Numbered from the stretch's first letter, positions 1 through 14,372 are shown. The stretch is DNA of 64,000 nt from Blastocystis sp. Blastoise (GCA_039096225.1 JBBPEB010000014.1:1933501-1997500), one strand, 5' to 3'. Translations and numbers: made by a program. The notes: generated from the sequence alone by a model not told the origin.

Positions 1-3000
1 GTGTGCCGAGACACAAATACTGGTACTCAATATCCGTGCGGAGAACTCTTTTATCCAATTAAAGATGCTGATCAAATAATAGTATTTCCAACAAAATCAC
101 TTACTATTAGTATTTCATTTGATAATCATAGGTATATATATATATATATATAATTTTATTCTTGTCAATATTCTTCTCAATATTAATTATCTAAATATTT
201 TTTTTATTATTTTATAATATTTTATTCTATATATATATATAGAATGGAGTATATAAATGAATATTTCTTATCATTTTCAAATTCAGATTCATTTCAATAC
301 TCATATACATTTTATGGTGTATTCTCAAATGCTTCTCGATTATTATTAGATACTTATTATACACAAGCAAAACTCGCTTATCACTATAATAATAAAAGAC
401 CACTATATAATAATAAATATTTCTTTATGAAATATATACTTGAAGTTAGTATATATATAGATAATATTATTTATTCATTATTTTTTTTTGAAGTTTTTTG
501 GAATGAAATAATTATATATATATATATATTTTTTTATATTATTCTATTGTGAATATACTTTCTCTTATCATAAATATATAATACTATTATATTATCAATA
601 ATATAGATTATAATAATTATAAATATTAATATTACTCTATATATAGAATCTAATAAGGCATCTATTTCTATGAATCGTTTTTTACTACTTGTAAATCCTT
701 ATAATTTCTATATTGATACACTTCAATATATGCATCCTCTTTCATTTATACCTACTACTCAATATATATATCTATATCCTTTGTCTTCTGGATATATTAA
801 GTTTCAAATAACCAATATTCAATGTTATTTTATGTGTGAATTTGATGAAGCGTCAGGAGAAATGATGGTATTCTTCTTTACTGAAGGTACTTGCACATAT
901 TATATAACTGCTTATAATGAAGAATATCAAAGAAGAGATAGCTATATTTTAGCATTAAATTCTTATCGTATATATTATTTATTATTATTATTATTATCTT
1001 TATTATTATTATTATTATTATAACTTATTGTATTTTTAATAAATTTATTATTATTAAATTGATTAAATTTATTTTATTAAATTTATTAGAATTGCTATTT
1101 TTATTTGCATATTTTTTCCATTATTCTACATATACTATACTATACTATACTATATAGCTTGTCTTTTACCTAATTTACTTGGTTATTTTGATATATCAAC
1201 CCTTCCATATTCTGATAGTCCTACGGTAACTATAGAAACAACTAAATCTAATATAACTATTAGTAATAGTCCTTCTACTTATAATTTATATTATATATGT
1301 CATGAAGATCAATTTTATAGATTATATCTTAATGATATATCAAATACTTCATTATGGTATTCATCTACTTATTCGTCTTCATCATCATCTTCTTCTTATC
1401 TTTCTTCACATTTTTATTATGATTATGATTTTATTAATGCTTATGAATCTTTTATTATTACCCCTTATTCTTATCAAAATAATAATGGTTATATATATAA
1501 TCCTAGTATTATTATGTCTATTGAATCTACTTGGAAATATTATAATGTAATTGATTCTATACCCAATAACTGGACAGATCTTAATTTTGATGATTCTAAT
1601 TGGAAACAAACCTTATTAAATTATGTTACTATACCTTCTGTTCATTCTATTACTTTATTTAGACACATTCTTAATTTAACAGATAAATATCCTTATTATA
1701 TTCAGAATTATTATCATAGTTATGTATTTCAATTTCAATTAAAAGGTGGTTATATATTTTATCTTAATAATAAAGAAATAGTAAGAATTGAAATTAATGA
1801 TGATAAGCCTTTAAATATTAATACTACAACTAATGGATATTCATTTACATATAAACAACGGTCTATCGTTGGAAAATTAAATCATTTAATATTTAATCAA
1901 ACAATTCTTTCTATAGCTATTATTAATTCTAAAAGTGCTACTGAAGTTGGAATTAATTTACCTACATTCTCATTAAGTTTATTAACTGATCAATATTCCT
2001 TAGCAGATACTCGTGCTTATTTATCAAATTATAAGTCTATAGGTGATAATAATCCTAAAAATGCTTTTGATTTTAATCTTGAAACACATTGGCTTATACC
2101 ACGATATCAAAATATGAATAAGACTTATTATAAGAATATATATTATGATAATAATAATAATAATGATTATATTAATAATAATAATTTGGTTCATAATAAT
2201 AATAATTTGGTTAATAATACTATAATTCCTTCTTCTTCTTCAAATGTTACTACTACTTTTAATTTACGTCATTCTTATACTACTAGAAATACTATTCTTA
2301 ATGAAGAAACTTCATATAAAGATTCTGAGTCTACTATTCTTTCAGAATTATTTGTAGAAAATATATCATTTCCACTTGTTTATGTAAGTGCTGTATCTAA
2401 TAATTATAAAAGATCATGTATAAATAAATATTGTTTTATTTTTGAGGATTTTATTAATAGTTATTATGTTCAACCTTTTGAATGGGATATTTATGGATAT
2501 ACAATAGGATTACAACCTATATTATTACAACATATTTCTTATTTCTTTTGGAATCCATTAGAAATAAGAAGATGTATATATATACCTTTTCAAAATGATT
2601 ATTATCAAGGATATCGATTTGTATTTAATAGTTCACAAACTAAATATGATATATATGATCAATATTTATCTAAAAGTTTATTCAATCATAATATAAGAAA
2701 TGAAAATAATATTTCTTCTTCTTCTTCGTTTTCGTTTACTTCGAATATTGAAGGTTATGATGATCATTATTATTATTCTGATTATTTTATGAAAATCTCT
2801 GAAATTCAATTATTAATTGAATATCAAACACCAAATACATCTTTAGTATTTAATTATTATTTTAAAGAAATGGTATATTTTTATCATGTACCGATTATTC
2901 CTCCATTTCAATCTATTACTGGTTTTCATTCGTATACAATTACTCCTTCTCTTCCTTATTCTTTATTCTTAGATCGTTATAATGGTGCTATTGTAGGAAA

Positions 3001-6000
3001 TCCAGCAATTCTTTTTCCACCTACAAATTTTACAATTATAGCTTATGACTTAAATAATAATAAATATTATGCTTCTATTCAAATATCTATTATAGATTGT
3101 ATGGGTAGTTATACATATTTAAAATTTTATTTAAATTTTCAAATTCAATTTAAATCAATTTATTGGAGATTACATCGATATAATGCTGATGATGATGTTT
3201 ATTCTAGTAATTATTTTTTAAATGAAAGAGAAATACTTTATCCTTTTTGTTTACGTAATGATTATTATTTATTTATATTAGATAATACTGCTGATAATGG
3301 ATGGAAACAAGGATCAGTTATTATCACGAATAATTCAACTATATTAGCAAATTATACACTTATGGAAAATACAAGTTATAAATATATTTTACTTAATTTA
3401 AATTTTATTCTTAAAAAAGAATATAGAATTGTTAATTCAGAAATTGTTAATAGTGAAGATAATAATGCTATTATTAATAATAAGTTTAATAACTATAATA
3501 ATAACTATAATAATAACTATAATAGTAACTATAATAATAACTATAATAATAACTATAATAGTAACTATAATAATAATAATAATTCAACTCTTCTATCGTC
3601 AAGTAATACTGGTAATTGTGATTATAATTATTGTATTCAAGATATAGTTCAATTATCTGAAACAGATCTTCATAATTATTCAGCTATAGAACTTAAAATT
3701 ATTACATATTATTCATTAACTCTCTATATAAATGATAATTTTGCTTATAGATATTCATCAAATATATCTGATGAGAATGAATCTACTATTATTTCTATTT
3801 CATTTCTTACTTCATCGCCATTATGGATAATAGGTAATAATACTTATATTATTTCTATGTCTAATTTACCTACTACTTATAATACTAGTGTAGCTATTAC
3901 CTTTATACATATTTATACAAAACAATTAATGAATTCCCATGGGAATATGGTATCCAATAGTGAAACTATAGGTTTACGAAATTCTTATTATTTATCTGAT
4001 TTTAATTGGAATACATTTGTTGAGTCTATTATGCCAACAGATCATTATTTATATTATGAATGGAAATATGAACCACATGTTTCTCATGTAATTAATAGTT
4101 ATTTATTAGTTAATGATAATATATGTATAAATACATCTCCTCAAGAATGGAAGATAGAAGCATATAATGAAGATAGTTTACAATGGGTATTATTAGATTA
4201 TCAAACGAATATTCAATGGAATACAAAAAATGAAACAAAACGATTTTATTTACAAAATACACTTTCTTATACTACTTATCGTTTGACTATATTAAAATTA
4301 AATTCTATTAATAATGATTCTTATTGTGCTACTAATACCCTTCGATTATCAGAATGGCAATTATCTTCTGTTCTTATTCCAAAAGAATTCTGTTCTCCTA
4401 TTGATTCTTATAATCCTACACCTCCTGATACTAATGCTACTATTCCTTGTGATTCTTGTTATATAGGATATAAACAAAGATATTGTAATAAACAAGGTAT
4501 ATTTGAAAATGAGGAAAATCAATGTATATTATTACCTCCACAAATATTAACTTATAATACAAATAATATTACTTTATATTCTTTTATTAATATGTCTTTA
4601 TTTGTACCTATATTTATTAATTGTGATGGCATATTTTCTATTACTCCTTCTCTTCCTCTTGGTCTTTCTTTTAATATAAATACAGGAAGTATTTCAGGTC
4701 AACCACTTGTTAGTAGTCCTTTAACTAAATATATAGTAACATATAAGAATGAAAAAGGATCTCTTTCAACTGATCTTTATATTACTATAAATACATTATA
4801 TTGTCCAAAAGAAGATATTTGGCAAATAGCCGTTGGACATATGCAAGCAATGCCATGTGATAATAATGGTTTAGGCAGTATAACGAGATGGTGTGCGTCA
4901 CGCGATGATAACCCTTATTGGATGCCAATTGTTGTTAATTGTAAACCACTTTATCCTATATATACATATCAATCTCATTATTCATTTCCTTTAAATACTA
5001 CATTCTCAATTACTCCTACTATTTCTAAAGGGAATACTATTTCTCTCTCTATTTCTCCATATCTTCCCGTTTCTCTTCATTTTTCAACTACAGGTGTTTT
5101 ATTTGGTTATTTAAATATTCCTTCAATTACTACTTATTATATTACTGTAAAACATATTTATGGTATATCTGTTACTTCATTTACATTATCTATTTATAAT
5201 CAAACAGAATTATATTGTCCACAAGATATATGGACACCTTCTGTTAATACTGGTATATCTATATCTATTCCTTGTAATGATACACAAAATTATACTGGAG
5301 AAATATCACGTGATTGTGATTCATTTGGAGCATGGTCTACTGTACGTATGAATTGTGTTCCATCAGTACCTTCAATTCAATATCCAAATCCTATTTTTGT
5401 TTATGAAAATCAAATGTTAAATTATACATATCCATTAGTAACAGGAATATCCATTACTTCTGTTCTCTCTCCTTCTCTTCCTCTTACTATGAATATAGAT
5501 CCTTTTGATGGATCACTTATTGGTAAAGGACCTGATGTAGGAACATATATATTTGATATTAATATCTATAATAATTACGGGAATTCGACATTTACAGTAA
5601 CATTGATTAGTTTACCTGCTCTATGTGAAACAGATGGTGAATGGGAAAGTATTCCCGTGGGAAAAGAAGCTCAATTAGATTGTATAGAAACATATTATTT
5701 ACCTAGTTATCGAAAACGTTCTTGTATATTTACTACTTATCCTTTTTGGGGTACTATTGATAATCAATGTATATATAAAAAACCTTCTATTGTCTATTCT
5801 TCTTCAATGTATACGTTTCCTTTTGGAGAAACTATTGCATCTATTATTCCCACGATTATTGCTCCTCCTGGTTATATTGTTAGTATATATCCTGAATTAC
5901 CAGGTGGATTATTTATAGAACCTACTAATGGTATTATTAGAGGTGCTATAAGTGTATATATTGCTGGTACATATACAATAACATTAAATTCAGATGCTGG

Positions 6001-6888
6001 TATAGCTTCAACAACTTTATTTATACAAAGTTTTTATTATTATTGTAAAATTGATTCTAATTGGCCAACAACAAAATCTTATGATACTGTGTACCAATTG
6101 TGTTCCAGTGGATATCGAGGTGTTCAATGGAGAACGTGCGAATTAGTGGTTAGTGATCAAGCCAAGTGGGGGATCGTACATGACGAGTATTGTCGCGATA
6201 TAACAGATACATTTCAAAATTATAATAATAATGAAAGAATCCTTGTTTTCCCAATTGATGTATATATTATTATTTAAATTAATATTTACGATTTTATTAT
6301 AATTATTATAGTTAATATATTATAATTAATATTATTATAGTTATTATTATAGTTATTATTATTATAATTAATATTATTATTATATAGTTTGGAAATGCTT
6401 TTTGTACACGTTTAGAGAATGCCTTATCTTATTATTCTTTATATACATTTATATTAAGTTATTTATCTGTATATAATACTACTTCCTCAGATTTATATTT
6501 TGATTCGTTCACAGAAACACAATTAAATAACAGTGACGTCATTTGCACGCTTTCTGTACATATTAAACTGTCTTCTTCTTCTATTGATTCTTTAGAGAAT
6601 TATATACTATATTTAAATCCATTATCTACTTGTTTATATAATTACATAATTCATAGTAATAATTTTTCTTTACCTTCTTCTATTTCTATTTCTATTAATC
6701 CTGATTTATTTGATATTTCATCTTCTTATGATCTTTTTATTATATCCATTATTATATTTATATGTATATTAATATTTTTATCGATTCTTTTAAGTCTACG
6801 AATATTCACTATGAAAAAAAAGAATATTCGAAAGAACACGTTAAAATCTAATCTTATTAATCGAAATGGATCTATTTCTATATATTAA
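1..6888 (+). CDS. Large type I membrane adhesin-like protein, 5' partial
   Basis: Five exons read in one continuous frame: 1-131, 243-448, 647-967, 1158-6259 and 6388-6888. They give at least 2,086 aa, and the N-terminus lies left of the window. The extracellular part begins with jelly-roll/discoidin-like stretches (W-N-F-D-D-S-W near 1570; a second discoidin-like run at about 4080-4370). After these come about five He_PIG-type Ig-like repeats, recognised by TPSLPxxL...GxIxG near 2940, 4640, 5050, 5470 and 5890. From 4390 on, the He_PIG repeats alternate with Cys modules of pattern C-W-G-C-R-C-W-C, resembling hormone-receptor (HRM) modules. The last exon encodes one hydrophobic segment (about 6730-6800), then a short Lys/Arg-rich tail ending in TAA. 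This indicates a cell-surface adhesion or recognition protein. The ligand is unknown. The domain names are pattern calls, not search results. Confidence 0.8.
3485..3582 (+). repeat. In-frame AAT/TAT repeat coding Asn/Tyr run
   Basis: A tandem run built on AATAACTATAAT keeps the adhesin frame open and encodes repeats of N-Y-N-N or N-Y-N-S between two folded regions. It probably acts as a flexible linker and is likely variable in length. Confidence 0.75.
3933..3946. other. Perfect palindrome ATTCCCATGGGAAT
   Basis: This is a 14-bp perfect inverted repeat inside the 5.1-kb adhesin exon, where it encodes S-H-G-N. It belongs to a family of GC-rich palindromes that recurs through the window, for example at 5651, 20306, 20395, 22028, 31439, 34008 and 43462. 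Its function is unknown. Confidence 0.7.
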
Positions 6889-8172
6889 TTAATATATTAT
6901 ATATATATAATTTCTTAGTATTATTTTTTTTCTTTTCTACTTTTTTTGTAACCTATTTTTATTTTACATTTCTTTTATATGTTTGTATATATATTTATAT
7001 ATATTTATGTATGTATTTCTATTTTTTTTATTGTTTTCATTGAGAAAATATATAGAAATTCAATTTCTTTTTTATATATTATTATAAAAATATATTTCTT
7101 ATAAGTCATTCATTTCTTTACAAATAATTTCTTAAAAAATAATTTCTTTACAAATAATTTCTTAATATATATATATATATTTCAATATATGATTTTTTTT
7201 TTCTTTTTGCCTTTTTCTTTGTAATTTAGTTAATTATATAATAATTCGTTATATGCATAACGTATTTATATGTAAATATTTAATTTTTAGTATATTATAT
7301 ATAATATTTATTTTTTTTTTAAATCATATATATACATTTATATATATATTCAATTCATTAATTTTTCTTAATATATTCTTATTTTCCAATAATTTCTTAT
7401 TTATCAGAAGATTCTTATATATATATATATATTATTTATCATCTTGTAATAGATTGTAGAACAATTTTATTACCAAATGTTATCTTCTATATAGTTCTTT
7501 CTTGTTTCTAAGATATATTTTTTCAGCTTTCTTTTATATATATGTATTCTATTTTTAATATATTTTCCTATTTCATAATAGTCCTATTGTGAATACTTAT
7601 ATAGGTGTTAATTACATTATTCATCATTTATTTTGTTTCGTTTGTAAATATAGATAATAATTTTTCTTTAAATAAATTATTCTATTATGAACAAAAAAAG
7701 TACTATATATTTCTAGTGAATTCAAAGACATTAGTTTTAATTAATTGGAACTCAACATAATCCTTTATATTGATTTATATACATAGAAATCTATAATAGT
7801 CATTATGTATACTTATATAATAATAAGTATAATATTCTATAATGAGTTACATTGTATATAGTAGAAAACATTATCTGAATAATTATATATATATATTTAT
7901 GTATTATTTAAGCTTTTTTATTTATTATAAATAGTTTATTTTAATGATTTTTGATTTATTTATATGATTCAAATAATGATAATAATAGTATTTGAATAAT
8001 AAAATATTCAAAAATAAAAACAAAAGAAAAAGGATAATAAATTTATAAAATATTATTAGAAAAAAAGATCTTAAGAATTATGTATATAAATAATAATAAT
8101 ATATATATATATATATATTTTGTATTATTTCTGTATATAAGTACCATTATTATATTATATAATGACTTGTAG
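6889..8172. other. Convergent intergenic region, no gene seen
   Basis: The region lies between the 3' ends of the adhesin gene (+) and the UPF0173 gene (-). It is almost pure A/T with T-rich tracts and short TA runs. I see no convincing coding frame, tRNA or structured RNA. It presumably holds the two 3' UTRs and polyadenylation signals. Confidence 0.6.
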
Positions 8173-9705
8173 TTAGAGAGAGAACGGTGTTCCAGGAATA
8201 AGTGTTTGTATGTGAATATCATTTCTAGTAAGTAATCGTTTTACTTCTTCAGGTGTACCTGTAAGAGGACCAAATGTCTTATAATGCATAGGAATAGCCA
8301 GAGAAACATTTGTTAATAACTATAAGATTATATAATATATTGAATTATTATGTAATATATAGATTATTATATACTATATTGAATTATTATGTAATATATA
8401 GATTATTATATACTATACTGAATTATTATGTAATATATATATAGATTATTATATAATATATTGAATTATTATGTAATATATAAATAGATTATTATGTAAT
8501 ATATAGATTATTATATAGTAAAAAAATTTCAAAATATATATATATATATATCTAATGTATATAAAAAAAAAGAGAGATCATAATATATATATACGTGATT
8601 GAGTGTATAAGCAGCTTCAATAGGTCCCATTGTGTAATTATCACCAATACATATACACACTATATCCGGTTTATAGATATCATTAATTATTTTCATATCC
8701 CCAAAAATAGCAGTGTCACCTGTGTGATATATACGATGATCTATATATATATATATAATTAGTATAAAATAGTAATAATAAATATAACATAAAAATATAA
8801 TAAATATAACATAAAAATATAATAAATATAACATAAAAATATAATAAATATAACATAAAAATATAATAAATATAACATAAAAATATAATAAATATAACAT
8901 AAAAATATAATAAATATAACATAAAAATATAATAAATATAACATAAAAAAATAATATATAACATAAAAATAATAAATATAACATAAAAATATAATAAATA
9001 TAACATAAATATAATAAATCATTATATAATAGCAATAAAATAATATCTATATACTATCTTTAGTATGAATAATAAATCCCATAGCTTCTCCTCCATATAA
9101 AACATCTCCATTTTCTGTCGTATAACTACTACTATGGTCCTATAAACAAAGAATAATAATGAAAAATATAAATTATAAAACAATATATATATAATAAAAT
9201 TATGGATGATTAAGATTATATTCATGAGAAAATATACTGCATGAACAGCTGTGACCTTAATTCCATTCTTTAAGACTTTAGTACCTCCTTTATTCATTCC
9301 AATAATTTGATTACCTATAGAATATGACTGTAAAGTATTATTTGCAATTGATTATATAATATAGCACATATTATTATATTAAAGAATACCTGAAACACCA
9401 AAAGACGAAAGGATAGTGTCGATTTCAGCTATACACTATTCATAAAAATAAGAGAATTTGAATTTTATTAATATTTTCTATGTATATACAATGCATATAG
9501 TCTTTTTGGATGACTTTAATATATGTTCAGTTTCTCCAAAATGATCATTATGGGCATGAGTGACGAGAATATAGTCAGGAGATAGATATTCTTCAGATAC
9601 ATGTTTTGGTGCCATTGGGTTATCAATCCAAGGGTCAATTAAAAAAGAAACACCATCAGTCTTAATATAAAAAGCAGCGTGACCTAACCAAACAATTTCT
9701 GTCAT
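8173..9705 (-). CDS. UPF0173 metal-dependent hydrolase (metallo-beta-lactamase fold)
   Basis: Spliced exons run from ATG at 9705 to TAA at 8173-8175. The N-terminus reads [10 protein letters not shown] and is followed by the metal-binding motif T-H-A-H-N-D-H-F-G. Later exons give [14 protein letters not shown] and [12 protein letters not shown], then a TMGPxEAA box and a C-terminus ending P-G-T-P-F-S-L. This is the full order of conserved blocks of the bacterial YtkL/UPF0173 family, at about the usual length, so the enzyme should be active. The substrate is unknown. The family is mainly bacterial and archaeal, but here the gene carries several introns, one holding a minisatellite. Ancient acquisition from bacteria is my inference. 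It shares a 123-bp upstream region with the divergent SR-25 gene. Confidence 0.88.
8768..9018. repeat. 22-bp minisatellite inside an intron
   Basis: About eleven copies of a 22-bp AT-only-but-for-one-C unit (AAATATAACAT followed by AAAAATATAAT) lie within one intron of the UPF0173 gene. The right-hand copies are degenerate. The repeat creates long but meaningless open frames on the minus strand. Confidence 0.9.
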
Positions 9706-9828
9706 TTATAAAAATGAAATAAAAGCCAAAAAATGGATATCAGATTGTTTAAATCCATATGAGAAATAGATTTCTTTTTTATACTCAATTTTAAAAAATA
9801 ATCTTGATTTAAATGATATAAAAAAAAA
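9706..9828. promoter_or_regulatory. Shared divergent promoter region
   Basis: Only 123 bp separate the start codons of the UPF0173 gene (-) and the SR-25 gene (+), so both core promoters must lie here or overlap the genes. I see no clear TATA box distinct from the AT-rich background. The functional call rests on geometry. Confidence 0.5.
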
Positions 9829-10537
9829 ATGAATTTATCTTTAAAATTAAGTTCTAGTTCGGAATCAGATCGAGCTTCTCATCATCACCATCGACATATA
9901 CATCGATCTCATCATTCACATCATCATCAATCTAAATCTAATGATAATCATAATTCAAATGACAATAATCAAAACGTTTCAAACTCTGTTCAAAACAAAG
10001 TGGTTCGATCTGAATTAATGGAAAAAATTATTAAACAACGAGAAGAAGATCAAAAGAAAAAAGATTTGCTTATCAAAGCAAAAATTAGAAAAGAAATTCG
10101 ATCACAACAAACAAACAATACGAATAGTATATAAAATGATCATTATTCTTTAAAAATTATATTCAATAAACATTAATCTTTTTATTTCATCTGGTATTAT
10201 ATAATAATTAATGAATTCTATTTATCTATTTAGTATCCTCAGGTCCAATGACAAAAGAACAATACGATAAGAAAAAGAATACATTACGAGAAGTGTATGA
10301 TGAAGAAACTGGACGATGGAGGTATTTCTTGTCTTGTCTTATTTTTCACTCTTAGTTTTTCGTCATAAATTAAATAAATAACATTATATTCTTATATCTA
10401 GACTAATTCGAGGAGATGGCGAGATTGTTGAAAGAATTGTAACTAAAGAAAAACAATCAGAAATTAATAAAACTGCTACTTTCTATGATGGATTATCTAA
10501 TACAAAAATCATGCTTGGAACATTAAATCAGAAGTAA
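9829..10537 (+). CDS. SR-25 / ARL6IP4-like nuclear splicing-associated protein
   Basis: Three exons (9829-10126, 10234-10321, 10402-10537) give a basic protein of about 170 aa. The N-terminus is rich in Ser and His, with a cluster of about a dozen His near residues 18-35. A Lys/Arg/Glu helix follows. The C-terminus reads [24 protein letters not shown] and E-I-N-K-x-A-T. This matches the conserved tail of the SR-25 (ARL6IP4) family, nuclear-speckle proteins linked to splicing. The acceptor at 10233 keeps the frame into the conserved tail. The His run replaces the Ser/Arg tract of animal members. Family assignment is from motif memory. Confidence 0.75.
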
Positions 10538-11485
10538 TCCATTTCTTGTATGTTTTTTATTATATATATATATATATATATTTATGTGTTTATTTATATA
10601 GGAATAATTTCTGTATCTTTTTTTTTTCTTTTCTAAAAGATATTTACTCGATTATTTTCCTTTTTGTTTTTTCAATATGAATTGTATTATTGAAGTTGTT
10701 TTATATTCCGTTGCTTCTTAAATACATTTCTGACATGAAAAACGATTAAATAGAAGAATTATAAGAAAATTATTCTATGTGCAGAGATATTAAATTCAGT
10801 CTAGAATACTCAGGTTCATTATTTCTGAATAATATGTATATTCATTCTTCATATAGAAATCAATGATGTTAACCTATTCTTATGAAGATTTCTTGGTATT
10901 TAAAATATATAACGGAGAAAAACTATATATGACTATTTCGTTTATTATGTCTGACAATAGAAATGGTGCGTCATCGAGAGATGTAATCTACTAAAACAGA
11001 GAAAATGACTTATGCTCACGTCAGCAGAAAAATAAAAGCCTTTTGTCTCTTCTGTTTTGAGATGCTATTAATCAAAAGAAACTTCTGTTATTATTCTATT
11101 TTTCTCTTTAATTATAATATTTTTGATTTTTAATAATAATTAAGCAATCTCTTGATGATGAATAAAAATGGAAAGTTGTTTTAACAGATCTTTAATAAAA
11201 AAAGACTGATTAAATAATAAAAAAATAATATCAAAAAAAATAATACATACCCAATACAGAATATTCTTCGTGGTGATGTCTTTAATAGCTCCATGTTGGA
11301 GAATGAACATCTAGAAATAAGATAGAAAGAAAAAAATCGTTTCGATTGGATAATAACACGATATGAACCAATGAGATCGGCTGAACCGCTTATTACAAAC
11401 TTGTATTGCCCCTGAAATCATTTACTTCCTTAGTTATTCGACATATTTTTTTACATCTTATTAAATCAAAACTTAAGAAATCGAC
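10538..11485. other. Intergenic region upstream of the bZIP gene
   Basis: About 950 bp with somewhat higher GC than neighbouring spacers and no convincing coding frame. ATTGG (11345-11349) and CCAAT (11368-11372) lie about 115-140 bp before the bZIP start and are candidate CCAAT boxes. Around 11153-11205 there is ATGATGA followed about 50 nt later by CTGA, a weak C/D snoRNA-like pairing that I do not call. Confidence 0.45.
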
Positions 11486-12487
11486 ATGGAGAATAGTATG
11501 CTAATGTTTGAACCCATGGTAAATATGATAGATTCAAAGGTACTATTGGATAATGACTTTTACTTTACTCATGACGTCACCGGCTTTAATAATCATATGT
11601 ATGATATAGAAGAGACAAAATCGAATTATATTCCTGAAGATGGTTTTGGTGATAATATGTTTTTAAATAAGGGTGAAACAATTGATTGCGTGGTAGGTAC
11701 AAGGATGCCTCAAATGCCTTTACCTATTCTAATTGAGACAAATCCAATTTCTATACCAAGTGTTGTCTATCAAAATAATGTTGTAGTTCATACTCCTAAG
11801 AGTATTTCTAATGAAGCAGCTGCTTCTATTCAAGAAAAAGCTCCTTCAAATGGTAACGATCCAGTTTCATCACAAAATAAAAACAATTCTATTGTAAGAT
11901 CTGATGATGAATCTCGATCTGATGAGTATGTACCAAAAGAAGATGATGATAGTTCTGTTGATTCTTCAAATTTGTTAACAAAGAAACGTGGTCGTGGACG
12001 ACCGAGAAAGAGCCAAAAAGAAAATAATGAATCTAAGGCAATTCATCGTATATATTTATAATTTATGGAGTTATTGGCTATATATTATTATTTATTTGAT
12101 TTAAATTTTTTTTTTAATAAAATAATTATATATTTATAATTTTTTTTTTAATAAAAATAATTATATATATTATATATATAATTTAAGAAAATAATTCAAT
12201 AATTATATATATATATAATTTAATAAAAATAATTATATAATTTTATATAAATAATAGGTAAGAAGCAGAATCGTATTTATGCGCGTAATAGTAGACAGAA
12301 GAAGAAGCAATATATTGATTTTTTACAGTATCGTAATTTAGAATTAATGAATACAATTGATCATATTGCTAGTACTATCAAGGATCTTATTGATCCAGAA
12401 TTATATATTACTCTATTTCCTAAGTTTTCTAGTTTTGAACAATTTTGTGAAGGTACTTCTGAAGAAGAAGAATCTGCTTCTACATAA
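11486..12487 (+). CDS. bZIP transcription factor with AT-hook
   Basis: Two exons, 11486-12047 and 12258-12487, split inside an Arg codon, encode about 263 aa. The N-terminal 130 residues are acidic and polar and may form an activation region. Near residue 168 comes K-K-R-G-R-G-R-P-R-K, a textbook AT-hook. The second exon opens with the basic region N-R-I-Y-A-R-N-S-R-Q-K-K-K-Q-Y, followed by a short zipper-like helix and an acidic Ser/Glu-rich tail. The N-x-x-A-R-x-S-R spacing fits bZIP proteins, so dimeric DNA binding in the nucleus is expected. The zipper heptads are weak, so the dimerisation partner cannot be judged. Use of an AT-hook suits an AT-rich genome. Confidence 0.85.
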
Positions 12488-14372
12488 GTATTATATTATA
12501 TACATATTTTATTACATTTCTTTATTATTATTGTTATTTAATATAACATCTATTTATTATTTTAACATTCTTTTTCATTTTTTTTTAATCCAAATAATCG
12601 TATATTTAAATACTTATTTTTATGTAAAGAATGCTTTTTTCTTATTACTTTATGATGTTTCTTTTTATATTAATCAATTTATATATAAATAATATTATAT
12701 TTTCTCATACAGTGTATACATTTACACTGTTATGGAACATTTATTCACATTTTATTCTTGATAATTCTTATTTTTATTAATAGATAAATAACCAGCATTA
12801 TTATGAGTTTTATGTGCCACTTTTTCTCGTTTATTCATTCCTCTCTTTCTTTCTTTTCTATATATCTATATCTATATATATATATTTTTATTCATAACAA
12901 TTATATATATTTATATAATTGTCTTATTATATATAAAATAGTTCGTATTATTGAATCATATATCTATATGCTTATTGTATTGAATTATTTTATTTTCTTC
13001 TTCTATGAACTCATTCTTTTTAGTTATAATATATGTATTCTTTTTATGTTCTTTTGATTTTTTCCATGTTTATTATTAGTTTTTTTTTCATATTTATTTG
13101 TTATTCTTTATTCCTAGTGTAATTTAAATGTCTTCTGTATATCTTACGATACAGTTCATTATTCTAGTTTCTTTTTTTTTAAGGTATACTTTTATTTGTC
13201 TTTCAATATTTATGAAATTTTATTATTTTGAAAGTTTTATAAGAATATACTCTTTATATATTCTCTAAACAACTTTCTTAAAGTAAACATTTAATTTTTA
13301 CTAATTATCTTTATATTAAATAAACGTATTATCTCTATTCTTATCTTTATTTGTATCTTTATTATAAATACATTCTTGTGTACTTCTAGCTCTTTCTCTT
13401 CTTGTGTTCTTTAAAATATGTTAATTATATTTATATAAATCACTAGTTTCTTTTTAGTATTTATTTTAACATCTTATATATATGTTATACTGTTTTAGAC
13501 AATAGCTAATATATATATATTTATGCTTTAATACTCTATATAAATAATTTTCATAATATATTACATATAGTATTCTTTTATAAAGGAATCTATTCACTTA
13601 TTGCTTGTTTTTTTTTAATTTATTTTTTTTGTAAATAAGAAGAGTTGACTAAATAACACAAATTTTTTTAAACAATTATCTTTTATTTACATATTGGACG
13701 AAAATATATTTTTTATTCCTAAACAATTTTTTCTATGTATAATGTGTATATAAATCATTTTATAATATATTTATTATATATATACATATTACTATGGATT
13801 CAATTTTCATTTATACATATATCATATCATAAGACTTATAAGTTGTGTTAAACCACATTCTGCTTAATTTCTGTTTTATAAATGTAATCAATTTCGGGGA
13901 TTTTACAAATTATATTATATATTTGATTTTTTAAAATTACTAAAGGCGAATAAAATATCTAGTTATTCATGTCATGATTATGGGAAAAATAGATAAATAA
14001 CAATGATTGTGGAATTTGTTGGCTTATTAATTGAAATCATATTTTAAAAGATAAACATAACTGTATTATCATTCACAAGATACAAATTTTCATTCAATAT
14101 TCGGTATTTATAAAGAATGGTGAAGAAAAGAAAAATTAAAAGGAAATATAGGTTTTCTAAAATGAATGATTGTGTTCTGTTTCGAAGTTCTATTCGATCA
14201 ATTGTCTTTTTTTTGTCCAAACAGAAAAGAATAAAGAACCATTCCTTATTTGGATATAATCGTGGGAATCATCAGTTGTCTCATCAGGTCGTATACAATC
14301 TGTTTTCAAGAAACTCTCTTTTCACCTTTTATTTTGGAGTATTCATAAGAATCTTTAGCGTTTTTTACGAAA
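12488..14372. other. Long AT-rich spacer between bZIP and Piezo
   Basis: Almost 1.9 kb, dominated by T-rich tracts and short TA runs. No spliced gene or tRNA could be built. At 13692 the string TATTGGACGAA recurs; it is shared with the upstream regions at 37123 and 45745. The last 260 bp are less AT-biased and hold a 91-codon open frame (14117-14392). Confidence 0.5.

Noticed and set aside
8768-9018. CRISPR-like regular repeat
   Set aside because: Units are contiguous with no spacers, AT-only in nature, and lie in an intron of a eukaryotic gene.
8529-9035. Long minus-strand open frames reading repeated Y-F-Y-V-I-F-I
   Set aside because: They are translations of the 22-bp intronic minisatellite of the UPF0173 gene in several frames; the true exon is only the conserved Y-H-T-G-D-T block.
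11146-11212. Possible C/D box snoRNA (ATGATGA then CTGA)
   Set aside because: No closing terminal stem and no second box pair could be seen; in AT-rich DNA the short boxes occur by chance.
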